The position numbers and the translations under genes are program-made. This document shows positions 23,363 to 32,530 of a stretch of 59,848 bases of DNA, piece after piece. The DNA is from JAADEM01 sp965371855 (lineage in GTDB: Bacteria > Bacteroidota > Bacteroidia > Bacteroidales > Marinilabiliaceae). Positions within the stretch are counted from its first letter, which is position 1. Each line of letters opens with the position of its first letter. The notes under the pieces were generated by a model. The model had not been told where the DNA came from. It made no database searches and saw only the letters and a list, made by a program, of their open reading frames with translations. The DNA is taken from contig CBDUZZ010000026.1 in assembly GCA_965371855.1 (NCBI GenBank), forward strand, positions 1 through 59,848, in the 5' to 3' direction.

Positions 23363-25309
23363 ATGGATAACTATATACATTTGGATAAGTCGCAATTAAT
23401 TAATCTGGAGTATACTCTTTATAGGGAGATTCTTCGGTCTAATAGGGCAGGGGCTTATTCAAGCAGTACAATTATTGGATGTAACACTCGTAAGTATCAC
23501 GGGCTTTTGGTTGCACCATTGAAAGAGTTTGATTACAAAAGTTTTGTGCTATTATCATCTCTCGACATCTCTGTTGTTCAACACGAAAAAGTCTTTAATC
23601 TGGGAATACATAAGTATGATGGAAATCATTATGAACCAAAGGGACACAAATACTTGCGTGATTTTACGATGGATACTATTCCAAGATTGGTATACAGAGT
23701 TGGTGGTGTAGTCCTTTCAGTTGAGAGAGTTTTGGTTGAGAGTGAAAATCAAATACTTGTGAAAATCACATTGGAAGAAGCTCACTCCCCAACTACTATC
23801 AGGTTAAAACCATTTTTGGCCTTCAGGCAGATCAATGAGCTTACTGAGCAAAATTTGGTTGCCAATACACGATATAAAGATGTGAAGAATGGAATTCGAT
23901 TGAGTTTATATGATGGGTTTCCATATCTGAATATGCAACTGAATAAAAAGAATGATTTTGTCCCAATGCCTGATTGGTATCGGGGAATAGAATATCTTAA
24001 AGAAGAGAACAGAGGAAATCAGTTTAGAGAAGACCTTTATGTTCCTGGATATTTTGAACTCCCGATAAAAAAAGGTGAAAGTATTATTTTCTCGGGATCT
24101 TTGAATGAGGCAAATCCTGTTTCCTTAAAAGGAAAATTTACACACCAGGCATCTATGCGTGTTCCCCGTAATAATTTGCGTAATACCCTTGTCAATGCAT
24201 TATCTCAGTTTATTGTGAGAAGAGGTGACGATGTAAAATTGCTTGCCGGTTACCATTGGTATGATGAGAGGCTTAGAGATACGCTTTTAGCACTGCCGTG
24301 GGGAAGTGATTTCTTTAGTGAAAAAGGACTTGCTGTCAAGATACTTGAAAATAGTATTGTAAATCTTAAAAGAGAATATTTAGAACGGGATAACAGATAT
24401 TTAATAGATCATGTAAAAAATATAGATGTTCCTCTTTTATTGTTCTGGACTATATACCAGATGGAGAAGAAAACTTCGGCAAAAATAGTATGGGAAAAAT
24501 ACAAGTCTGTTTTTACTGAAATACTTAATTTTTATAATGATGCTAATCAGGAGTATTTCAGAGTTCTTGATAATGGACTTGTTTATGGCAAGATTGAAAA
24601 CAAACCATTAACATGGATGAAACTTTTTGCTTATGGTAAACCTGTAAATCCACGTTACGGAATGCCTGTGGAAGTAAATGCTTTATGGTATAATGCCATT
24701 AGTTATGCTTTGGAGCTTGCAAGAAAGAGTAAGGATAATGAGTTTGTTGAAAAATGGCAGACAATGGCTGAAAAAGTCGGTCAGTCATTTCGTGAGAATT
24801 TCATTAACCAAGGTAAGAAAACATTGATTGATTGCAGGGATTATGATAGTGTTGATTATTCAATACGGCCTAATCAGCTGATTGCTATTTCTATGCCTTA
24901 CTCGCCACTTACTAAGGAAGAGCAGAAGAATGTTCTTGATGTAGTGAAAAAGGAATTATTAACGCCTAAGGGCATACGCACATTGTCTCCTGAAGACCCT
25001 TCATTTCAGGGAGTGGTTGAGGGAGATGTAAACAAACGCCATATTGCGATGTACAATGGAGCTGTGTACCCGGGTTATATTGCTTATTTTGCAGAGAAAT
25101 ATCTTGAAATACATAAGAAAGGTGGTTTGTCGTTTATAAAAAATATGGTTGATGGATTTGAATATGAAATGACCGAACACTGTCTCGGAACCATCTCAGA
25201 ATGTTATAATGGTAATCCTCCGTATATTGGAGCGGGAGCAGTGTCGATGTTATGGAATGTTGCCGGAGTATTAAAAGTATTAAGTTTAATTGAGCAATAC
25301 TCAGAATAA
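23363..25309 (+). CDS. glycogen debranching enzyme (amylo-alpha-1,6-glucosidase type)
   Basis: About 648 residues from the ATG at 23363; a frame extension upstream to 23342 adds nothing family-like. The N-terminal GDE domain shows S-N-R-A-G-A-Y-S-S-S-T-I-I-G-C-N-T-R-K-Y near residues 21-40, followed by H-G-L-L-V-A-P. The C-terminal (alpha/alpha)6 barrel holds L-R-D-T-L-L-A-L-P-W, with the Asp equivalent to the catalytic acid, near residue 312. Later motifs are divergent: the usual Y-H-x-G-T-V-W-P reads M-Y-N-G-A-V-Y-P-G. It should cleave alpha-1,6 branch points in glycogen. It is the first gene of a tight set with the GT4 and GH57 genes (gaps of 11 and 18 bases). Confidence 0.88.
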   Translation: MDNYIHLDKSQLINLEYTLYREILRSNRAGAYSSSTIIGCNTRKYHGLLVAPLKEFDYKSFVLLSSLDISVVQHEKVFNLGIHKYDGNHYEPKGHKYLRDFTMDTIPRLVYRVGGVVLSVERVLVESENQILVKITLEEAHSPTTIRLKPFLAFRQINELTEQNLVANTRYKDVKNGIRLSLYDGFPYLNMQLNKKNDFVPMPDWYRGIEYLKEENRGNQFREDLYVPGYFELPIKKGESIIFSGSLNEANPVSLKGKFTHQASMRVPRNNLRNTLVNALSQFIVRRGDDVKLLAGYHWYDERLRDTLLALPWGSDFFSEKGLAVKILENSIVNLKREYLERDNRYLIDHVKNIDVPLLLFWTIYQMEKKTSAKIVWEKYKSVFTEILNFYNDANQEYFRVLDNGLVYGKIENKPLTWMKLFAYGKPVNPRYGMPVEVNALWYNAISYALELARKSKDNEFVEKWQTMAEKVGQSFRENFINQGKKTLIDCRDYDSVDYSIRPNQLIAISMPYSPLTKEEQKNVLDVVKKELLTPKGIRTLSPEDPSFQGVVEGDVNKRHIAMYNGAVYPGYIAYFAEKYLEIHKKGGLSFIKNMVDGFEYEMTEHCLGTISECYNGNPPYIGAGAVSMLWNVAGVLKVLSLIEQYSE

Positions 25310-25320
25310 AAATAGTACAT

Positions 25321-26604
25321 ATGAGAGTATTAATGTTTGGGTGGGAATTTCCACCACATATTGCCGGAGGTTTAGGTACCGCATGTTATGGCCTTACAAA
25401 GGGTATGTCATATCTGTCTGATTTGGATGTTTTATTTGTTGTTCCTAAAGCTTATGGTGATGAGGATCAATCATCAATAAAACTTGTAGGGGCTAATAAT
25501 GTTCGGGTTACTAAACGAAAGTTAAACCTCTCTCATTTTCGAAAAAAGCTGGATTATATTGAGGTTGACTCAAAGTTGGTGCCTTATGTTGATCCTGAAG
25601 AATTCTGGAAGCTCACAAAATATGAGGTTAGTGGGATAAAGAAATATGTTCAGACTACTGAAGAGGGATGTATCGGTTTTTCCGGAAAGTATGGAGCTGA
25701 CTTGATGAAAGAGATATATAATTATGCTCTTGTCGCTAACGTTATTGCTCAGGATCATCCATTTGATGTGATTCATGCTCACGACTGGCTTGCTTATCCT
25801 GCCGGCATTGCAGCAAAAGAAGCTACCGGAAAACCATTGGTAATACATGTTCATGCCACAGACTTTGACAGAAGCGGTGGAAATGTTAACCCTACTGTGT
25901 TTGACATTGAGCGCAAAGGAATGATAGCAGCTGATAAGATAATTACTGTAAGTAATCTTACACGAAATACTGTTATTCATAAATATGGTATGCCTGAAGA
26001 CAAAGTAATAACCGTATATAATGCCGTTGACCCTTTGGCTGATGACAGAAAAAACATGTTTAAAAAAGGTGTAAACGAAAAGCTGGTTACATTTCTTGGA
26101 AGGATAACAAAACAAAAAGGGCCGGAATATTTCATTGAAGCTGCAGCTTTGGTATTACAAAAAATGGATAATGTTCGGTTCGTGATGGCTGGTAGTGGTG
26201 ATATGATGGAGAAAATGATACGAAGAGCTGCAGAGTTAAAAATAACTCATAAGTTTCATTTTACCGGATTCCTTAAAGGTAATGAGGTGTTTTCAATGCT
26301 AAGTCTTAGTGATCTGTATATTATGCCTTCTGTGTCAGAACCTTTTGGGATTTCTCCTTTAGAGGCAATGCAGAGCAATGTACCTGTTTTAATATCTCAC
26401 CAGTCGGGAGTGGCAGAAATACTGACATATGCCATTAAAATAAACTATTGGGATGTGGATGCAATGGCTGATGCCATCTATGGTGTTTTGAATTATCCTG
26501 CTCTTGCTTCTACATTTAAGAAGTTTGGTAAAACTGAAGTGGATAATTTAAAATGGGAGCACTCAGCACAAAAAGTTAAAGATATTTATGATTCCGTTAT
26601 ATAA
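25321..26604 (+). CDS. GT4-type glycosyltransferase (glycogen-synthase-like)
   Basis: A 427-residue GT-B enzyme. The start M-x-F-G-W-E-F-P-P-H-I-A-G-G-L-G-T resembles the nucleotide-sugar loop of starch/glycogen synthases (K/R-x-G-G-L equivalent). A second conserved stretch H-A-H-D-W-L-A-Y-P-A-G near residue 157 is glycogen-synthase-like. The C-terminal domain has F-L-G-R-I-T-K-Q-K-G, then the E-x7-E motif in S-E-P-F-G-I-S-P-L-E-A near residues 340-350. It lies between the debranching enzyme and the GH57 amylase, an arrangement I recall from Bacteroides. It probably builds or primes an alpha-glucan; donor (UDP- or ADP-glucose) unknown. Confidence 0.87.
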   Translation: MRVLMFGWEFPPHIAGGLGTACYGLTKGMSYLSDLDVLFVVPKAYGDEDQSSIKLVGANNVRVTKRKLNLSHFRKKLDYIEVDSKLVPYVDPEEFWKLTKYEVSGIKKYVQTTEEGCIGFSGKYGADLMKEIYNYALVANVIAQDHPFDVIHAHDWLAYPAGIAAKEATGKPLVIHVHATDFDRSGGNVNPTVFDIERKGMIAADKIITVSNLTRNTVIHKYGMPEDKVITVYNAVDPLADDRKNMFKKGVNEKLVTFLGRITKQKGPEYFIEAAALVLQKMDNVRFVMAGSGDMMEKMIRRAAELKITHKFHFTGFLKGNEVFSMLSLSDLYIMPSVSEPFGISPLEAMQSNVPVLISHQSGVAEILTYAIKINYWDVDAMADAIYGVLNYPALASTFKKFGKTEVDNLKWEHSAQKVKDIYDSVI

Positions 26605-26622
26605 AGATAAAAACACTTAATT

Positions 26623-28014
26623 ATGAAAAATATATGTCTCTATTTTCAGGTTCATCAACCATTCAGATTTCGTAGATATCGTTTTTTTGATATTGGAAAT
26701 GACCATTACTATTATGATGATTACACTAATGAAGGTGTTCTAAATAAAGTTGCACAAAAGTGTTACTTACCGGCGAATAAACTATTGTTGAAATTATTAA
26801 AGAAGCATAAAGGAAAATTTAAAGTTTCTTTTTCAATTTCCGGAATTGCTATTGATCAGTTTAAACTGTATGCCCCTGAGGTGCTTGAGAGTTTTCAGGA
26901 GTTGGCAAAAACAGGACATGTTGAGTTTTTGTCGGAAACATACAGCCATTCCCTGGTGTCATTAAAGGACAAGGGTGAATTTGAAACACAGGTTAAGAGA
27001 CATGCAGACACAATTACCGAGTTGTTTGGTCAAAAGCCTAAAGTCTTCAGGAATACAGAGTTGGTTTATTCCGATGAGTTGGGTGCAATGGTTCATTCAA
27101 TAGGTTACAAAGGGATGCTTGCTGAAGGTGCTAAACATGTTTTGGGTTGGAAAAGCCCTAACTTTATGTATTGCAATGCACATAATCCAAGATTAAAAGT
27201 CCTTTTAAAAAATTTTACTTTGAGCGACGATATTGCTTTCCGTTTTAGTAATCATGATTGGAATGAGTATCCTTTAACTGCTGAGAAATATGTAAGATGG
27301 CTGAAAGATTTAAGTCCTGAAGAGGAGTTGGTAAACCTGTTTATGGATTATGAAACGTTTGGTGAGCATCAATGGAAAGATACCGGGATTTTTGATTTTC
27401 TGGAGAGATTGCCGGAAGTTGTAATAAATACAGAAGAATTGAGATTTATTACACCGAGTGAGGCTGTGAAGCAGATGCAACCGGTATCAGCCATTCATGT
27501 GCCAAATCCTACCAGTTGGGCCGATGAGGAAAGAGACCTTACCGCCTGGCTGGGTAATGAGATGCAAATTGAAGCATTTGATAAATTATATGCACTGTTG
27601 CCGAAAATAGAAAAATGTACTGATAAAGATATCTTAAAGGACTGGTCTTATCTGCAGACAAGTGATCACTTTTATTATATGTGTACAAAATTCTTCTCAG
27701 ATGGTGATGTGCATGCCTACTTCAATCCTTATGAGACTCCTTATGAGGCATTCATGAATTATATGAATGTTCTTAGTGATTTCACACTTAGATTAAATGC
27801 CGCTGTTCCTGAAAATACTATGGGGCAGGAGTTGGCCACACTGACTGCTGTGTTAAGTAAAAAAGAAGAAAAACTTGAAAAACTTGAAGCTGAACTTAAA
27901 CGGTTAAGAGTTGGTAAAGCCAGAACTAAAGCTACTTCAACTAAAACTAAAGTAGGGACTAAGCCTGCAGCGAAAACTAAAATAAAAGCAAAAACATCAG
28001 CCGGAAAGAAATAG
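26623..28014 (+). CDS. GH57 alpha-amylase/glucanotransferase-like protein with Lys-rich tail
   Basis: A 463-residue cytoplasmic protein without signal peptide. GH57 motifs: F-Q-V-H-Q-P near residues 8-13, F-S-I-S-G near 70, the nucleophile Glu146 in F-R-N-T-E-L, and the acid/base Asp242 in M-D-Y-E-T-F-G-E-H. The enzyme should cut or transfer alpha-1,4-glucan chains. After about residue 405 the protein leaves the catalytic fold: a short coiled coil (K-K-E-E-K-L-E-K-L-E-A-E-L-K-R-L) is followed by about 35 residues made almost only of Lys, Ala, Thr and Gly, like a histone H1 tail. Third gene of the debranching set; the hairpin at 28153-28183 lies downstream. Confidence 0.9.
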   Translation: MKNICLYFQVHQPFRFRRYRFFDIGNDHYYYDDYTNEGVLNKVAQKCYLPANKLLLKLLKKHKGKFKVSFSISGIAIDQFKLYAPEVLESFQELAKTGHVEFLSETYSHSLVSLKDKGEFETQVKRHADTITELFGQKPKVFRNTELVYSDELGAMVHSIGYKGMLAEGAKHVLGWKSPNFMYCNAHNPRLKVLLKNFTLSDDIAFRFSNHDWNEYPLTAEKYVRWLKDLSPEEELVNLFMDYETFGEHQWKDTGIFDFLERLPEVVINTEELRFITPSEAVKQMQPVSAIHVPNPTSWADEERDLTAWLGNEMQIEAFDKLYALLPKIEKCTDKDILKDWSYLQTSDHFYYMCTKFFSDGDVHAYFNPYETPYEAFMNYMNVLSDFTLRLNAAVPENTMGQELATLTAVLSKKEEKLEKLEAELKRLRVGKARTKATSTKTKVGTKPAAKTKIKAKTSAGKK

Positions 28015-28054
28015 TTAAATTGTTTTAATTCTTTTGGTAAATGATATAGTTATA

Positions 28055-28083
28055 TTGTTTTTTTTAACTTGCGCTTAAATTTG
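28055..28083 (+). promoter_or_regulatory. possible promoter of the synthase-phosphorylase gene
   Basis: TTG at 28055-28057 and TAAATTTG at 28076-28083, separated by 18 bases, resemble the Bacteroidota -33/-7 pair, slightly short of the usual spacing. Transcription would start near 28090 and include the hairpin at 28153-28183. Confidence 0.45.
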
Positions 28084-28152
28084 AAAAAAAAATAGTCTCT
28101 GGAAAATGGGATGAATTATTTCTCCGGATATGAGTTTATAATAGGTGTAGGT

Positions 28153-28183
28153 AAAACCGAAAATGTAATGTTTTCGGTTTTTA
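28153..28183 (+). terminator. terminator-like hairpin before the synthase-phosphorylase gene
   Basis: A perfect 11-bp stem AAAACCGAAAA / TTTTCGGTTTT (28153-28163 and 28171-28181) with a 7-base loop, ending in a T-run. It either ends the debranching - GT4 - GH57 transcript or, if the promoter at 28055-28083 is used, sits in the leader of the next gene, 28 bases before its start. Confidence 0.7.
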
Positions 28184-28210
28184 TGAGTTATGTTGAATAT
28201 ATTTTAAAAT

Positions 28211-31200
28211 ATGGATGATAAGTATTTAAAACCTGATTATGTGTTTGAGGCAAGTTGGGAAGTATGTAATAAAATAGGTGGTATACATACTGTTTTATCG
28301 ACCAAGGCTTTGACATTGATGCAGGAGTTTAATGATAAGTTGATTTTTATTGGACCGGATGTGTGGCGAGAGGCAAAAGAAAACCCTGAATTTATCCCTG
28401 ATGATAAACTTTTTGGTGACTGGAAGCGCCAGTTGTCAAGTGAAAGTATAATGGTAAAAATTGGAAGATGGAATATTGTAGGAAAACCAATTGTTGTTTT
28501 GGTAGACTTTACAACCTTTATTCCTGAAAAAGATAAAATTCTTGGCAAATATTGGGAGTTGTATAAGGTTGATAGCATAAGTGGTGAATGGGATTATGTA
28601 GAAGCAGTTTTATTTGGATATGCCACAAGCAAGGTGATTGAGAGCTTTTACAATTATTATCTTACTATAGAAGATAGGGTAGTAGCTAACTTTCATGAAT
28701 GGATGACAGGTGCAGGAGCTCTTACCCTAAAAGATGTTGTTCCTCAGATAGGTACGATGTTTACAACTCATGCTACTACAGTAGGGCGTTCATTGGCTGG
28801 AAACGGGATACCCCTTTATGACCATCTTAATGAATTCGATGGCGATACTAAAGCCAGAGAATTAAATATTGTTTCTAAACACTCCATAGAAAAGAATACT
28901 GCTCTTCATTCCGATTGTTTTACAACCGTATCAGAAATTACTGCAGGTGAGTGTAAACAATTTTTCGGAAAAGAAGTGGATGTTATTACCCCTAATGGAT
29001 TTGAAGAAACGTTTGTTCCTAAGGGAGAAGATTTTAATTTCAAGCGGAAAATAGCTCGTGATAAATTAAAAGATGTTACGGAGGCATTGTTAGGCTATAA
29101 ATTAAAAGAAGATACACTTTTTATTGCAAATAGTGGAAGGTATGAGTATCGGAATAAGGGCATTGATGTTTTTATGGATGCACTGAAGCAACTGAATGAA
29201 TCAGAAGAGCAATCAAAAGAGATTGTTGCTTTTGTTATGATTCCTGCTAATACTTATGGGCCACGTAAAGATTTGATGGAAAAACTTAATAATCCGGATT
29301 CAAATCAGGTTCTTGATAATCCTTTTTTAACACATGGTTTACACGATCTTGGGTATGACCCAATTATAAATAAAATACAGGAGACTCACCTTAGTAATGA
29401 AAAAGAGGATAAGGTAAAATTGATTTTTGTGCCGGCATACCTGAATGGTGATGATGGCATTTTTAATATGCATTATTATGATGTGCTGATAGGAATGGAT
29501 CTTACTGTTTTTCCATCCTATTATGAACCATGGGGCTATACTCCTGTAGAGAGCCTTGCTTTTCATGTGCCTTCTATAACAACTACATTAGCCGGTTTCG
29601 GTTTGTGGGTTCAACCTGTATCGAAAAGTGTGGATGACGGAATCGCTGTAATATACAGAAATGATGTAAACTGTCATGATGTAGCTTCGACTATAACCGA
29701 AATTATTACACACTACAGTACATTAGATGAAAAGCAAATAAAAACAGTTGGAGAGAAAGCATCTGAAATCTCACGTTCTGTTGCATGGGATAAATTAATT
29801 AAATACTATTATAAATCATATCATCTGGCATTAACTGCTGTTGATGGAAGAAAAGAAAAGTTTAGCTTAATACCTAAAGAATATAGAATAAAAATGAAAC
29901 CGGAAACATATCCATTCCCTGTTTGGAAAAAAATAGTCGTAAAATCGAAATTGCCTGAAAACCTGAAGTTTTTACATGAATTATCACGGAATCTGTGGTG
30001 GACTTGGAACTATCAGGCTTTGGAGGTGTTTGAGAAAGTAGATGCCAAATTATGGATTAAGTTTGATAAAAATCCGATAGTATTACTTGAGAAAGTTACA
30101 TTGGAAAGAATTGATGAACTTTCCAGAGACGAGGGTTTTGCGTCTGAACTCCAGGAAGTGGAGGAGATGTTTAGAGCTTATATGAATAAGAAAGCTGAGG
30201 ATACTCCTGCTATTGCCTATTTTAGTATGGAATATGGATTAACTGATAATCTGAAAATTTATTCAGGTGGTTTGGGGATCTTAGCAGGAGACTACCTTAA
30301 AGAGGCCAGTGACTGTGGTGTAAATATGGTTGCTGTAGGGTTTTTATACCGATATGGTTATTTCCGCCAGTCTCTTTCCTTAAATGGAGAACAGGTAGCA
30401 AATTATGATTCTCAGGAATTTTCAAACCTTCCTGTTGAAAGAGTTATGGATAATAATAATATGCCACTATACATATTTATTGATTTGCCGGGAAGGATTG
30501 TTCATGTGAAAGTTTGGAAAGTAAAGGTTGGAAGGGTTCCTTTATACCTGCTTGATACTGATTGTGAGAAGAACTCACATGCTGATAGAGGTATTACTCA
30601 TTCTTTGTATGGAGGGGACTGGGAAAACCGGTTGAAGCAGGAAATTATTCTTGGATTGGGAGGTATTCGACTGTTGGATGAGATGGGAATATCAAATGAC
30701 ATTTACCATTGTAATGAGGGGCATGCTGCATTTACAACTGTTCAGCGTTTAATAAATCTGATTGAGAGAAATAAGTTCTCTTTCAATGAAGCAATGGAAA
30801 TAGTGAGGTCTTCATCGCTATTTACTACCCACACTCCTGTTCCTGCAGGACATGATAAGTTTGATGAAGATATGCTACGTATATATTTACGCCATGTTCC
30901 GGAAAAACTAAATATCTCTTGGGAGCAGTTCATGGATATGGGAAGGGAGTGTGAGGGCGATCACGCTGAAAAATTCTCAATGAGTAATCTTGCAGCAAAA
31001 TGTTCGCAGGAGATGAATGGGGTGAGTTGGCTGCATGGAGAAGTAACAAAGAAGATGTTTAATAATCTTTGGAAAGGATTCTTCCCCGAAGAGTTGCATA
31101 TTGGTTATGTTACAAACGGGGTTCATTATGGAACCTGGACTGCATCTGAACTGAGAAAGCTTTATGAAACATTTGATGATAATTTCCTTAATGATTTGTC

Positions 31201-32452
31201 AAATAAAGAGTTATGGAAGAAAATCTATGATGTCCCGGACAAAGAGTTATGGAGTATCCGTAATGCTCTAAGAAAAAAACTATTCGACTATTTGAAAGAT
31301 AGGATAAACCGAAATATGTCAAGTCTGAGAGAGAATCCCGGATTGATCATGGATGCTATGGATGCTATGAACGATAAGGTTTTAACCATTGGATTCGCAC
31401 GACGGTTTGCTACTTACAAAAGGGCTCATCTGTTGTTTACTGATGAAGAGCGACTTTCACGTATTTTGAATAATCCGGAGCGTCCTATTCAATTTGTTTT
31501 TGCCGGCAAAGCTCATCCTGCCGATGGTGGTGGACAATCGTTGATTAAACGAATTGTTGAATTCTCTCGTCGACCTGAATTTGTTGGGAAGATAATTTTT
31601 GTAAAGGACTACAATATGGATATGGCAAAAAGACTTGTTAGCGGTGTGGATGTGTGGATGAATACTCCGACAAGACTGCTGGAAGCATCCGGAACTTCAG
31701 GTGAGAAGGCAGAGATGAACGGAGTTCTTAACTTTAGTGTTCTTGATGGTTGGTGGTACGAAGGTTATCGTAAAGAAGCTGGCTGGGCTTTGACTGACAA
31801 AAGGGTTTATGATAATCAGGAATTTCAGGATGAGCTTGATGCTTCTAATATATACAATATTCTTGAAAATGAGATCATACCTCTATTCTATGATGTTGAT
31901 AAAGACGGGGTTCCTGTAAAATGGATTCAGTATGTTAAAAATTCCATAGCTCAGATAGCTCCTGATTATACTACAAAACGCATGCTTGATGATTATAGGG
32001 AAAGGTTTTACAACAAGCAATATAAAAGAGTAGTGAAGATTCGTGAGAATGATTATCAGGGAGCCGTTGAATTAGCAGACTGGAAACGTAAAATTTCTGC
32101 CAATTGGGATAAGGTTGAGGTTCTCTCAATTGATTTGCCTGATATTACTAAAAAAGAACTTGGTGTTAGTGACAAGTATGTTGTTAATGTGGTAGTTGAT
32201 AAAAATGGCTTGAAAGATATTAAGATTGGTCTTGAAATGGTGTTCACCGATGGCATAGGTGATAATATGAAAAATGTTAAGGTGATCTCTACCGAACCCT
32301 TCAAGCTGGTAAAGGAGAAAGATGAGAAAGCGTATTATACCATTAAGTATAAATTAAAGATGGCCGGACTTTATAGTTTTGGAATCCGTATGTTTCCAAT
32401 GAATGACGCTTTGCCTCATAAACAAGATTTTGGTTTGATGAGATGGATATAA
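28211..32452 (+). CDS. GT3 glycogen synthase - GT35 alpha-glucan phosphorylase fusion
   Basis: A 1413-residue two-enzyme protein. Residues 1 to about 560 are a GT3 glycogen synthase: F-E-A-S-W-E-V-C-N-K-I-G-G-I-H-T-V near residue 12, and Y-Y-E-P-W-G-Y-T-P-V-E-S with the E-x7-E pair Glu439/Glu447, as in fungal and animal synthases. Residues about 580-1413 are an alpha-glucan phosphorylase of the short subgroup: N-L-W-W-T-W-N near residue 598, Y-F-S-M-E-Y-G-L near 673, and the PLP site E-A-S-G-T-S-G-E-K-A-E-M-N-G with Lys1166. A strand-rich C-terminal domain ends in the usual H-K-Q-D-F-G-L. The protein can in principle both extend glycogen and release glucose-1-phosphate. Family knowledge suggests UDP-glucose as donor. 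Confidence 0.92.
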   Translation: MDDKYLKPDYVFEASWEVCNKIGGIHTVLSTKALTLMQEFNDKLIFIGPDVWREAKENPEFIPDDKLFGDWKRQLSSESIMVKIGRWNIVGKPIVVLVDFTTFIPEKDKILGKYWELYKVDSISGEWDYVEAVLFGYATSKVIESFYNYYLTIEDRVVANFHEWMTGAGALTLKDVVPQIGTMFTTHATTVGRSLAGNGIPLYDHLNEFDGDTKARELNIVSKHSIEKNTALHSDCFTTVSEITAGECKQFFGKEVDVITPNGFEETFVPKGEDFNFKRKIARDKLKDVTEALLGYKLKEDTLFIANSGRYEYRNKGIDVFMDALKQLNESEEQSKEIVAFVMIPANTYGPRKDLMEKLNNPDSNQVLDNPFLTHGLHDLGYDPIINKIQETHLSNEKEDKVKLIFVPAYLNGDDGIFNMHYYDVLIGMDLTVFPSYYEPWGYTPVESLAFHVPSITTTLAGFGLWVQPVSKSVDDGIAVIYRNDVNCHDVASTITEIITHYSTLDEKQIKTVGEKASEISRSVAWDKLIKYYYKSYHLALTAVDGRKEKFSLIPKEYRIKMKPETYPFPVWKKIVVKSKLPENLKFLHELSRNLWWTWNYQALEVFEKVDAKLWIKFDKNPIVLLEKVTLERIDELSRDEGFASELQEVEEMFRAYMNKKAEDTPAIAYFSMEYGLTDNLKIYSGGLGILAGDYLKEASDCGVNMVAVGFLYRYGYFRQSLSLNGEQVANYDSQEFSNLPVERVMDNNNMPLYIFIDLPGRIVHVKVWKVKVGRVPLYLLDTDCEKNSHADRGITHSLYGGDWENRLKQEIILGLGGIRLLDEMGISNDIYHCNEGHAAFTTVQRLINLIERNKFSFNEAMEIVRSSSLFTTHTPVPAGHDKFDEDMLRIYLRHVPEKLNISWEQFMDMGRECEGDHAEKFSMSNLAAKCSQEMNGVSWLHGEVTKKMFNNLWKGFFPEELHIGYVTNGVHYGTWTASELRKLYETFDDNFLNDLSNKELWKKIYDVPDKELWSIRNALRKKLFDYLKDRINRNMSSLRENPGLIMDAMDAMNDKVLTIGFARRFATYKRAHLLFTDEERLSRILNNPERPIQFVFAGKAHPADGGGQSLIKRIVEFSRRPEFVGKIIFVKDYNMDMAKRLVSGVDVWMNTPTRLLEASGTSGEKAEMNGVLNFSVLDGWWYEGYRKEAGWALTDKRVYDNQEFQDELDASNIYNILENEIIPLFYDVDKDGVPVKWIQYVKNSIAQIAPDYTTKRMLDDYRERFYNKQYKRVVKIRENDYQGAVELADWKRKISANWDKVEVLSIDLPDITKKELGVSDKYVVNVVVDKNGLKDIKIGLEMVFTDGIGDNMKNVKVISTEPFKLVKEKDEKAYYTIKYKLKMAGLYSFGIRMFPMNDALPHKQDFGLMRWI

Positions 32453-32470
32453 GATAAGTGATTAGTTATT

Positions 32471-32516
32471 AGTGACGGGGTGACTGCCAGAGAGATTGTG
32501 GAGTCACCCCGTCACT
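32471..32516. terminator. GC-rich perfect hairpin between convergent glucan genes
   Basis: A 15-bp perfect inverted repeat (AGTGACGGGGTGACT and its complement, 32471-32485 and 32502-32516) around a 16-base loop, followed by TTTTG on the plus strand. It is far richer in GC than its surroundings. It is placed to end the phosphorylase transcript and possibly the branching enzyme transcript as well. It may also be a dispersed palindrome. Confidence 0.6.
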
Positions 32517-32530
32517 TTTGTGCTTTTCGG

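Noticed and set aside
25570..26115. 181-codon minus-strand frame inside the GT4 gene
   Set aside because: Fully contained in a well-supported gene, without motifs of its own.
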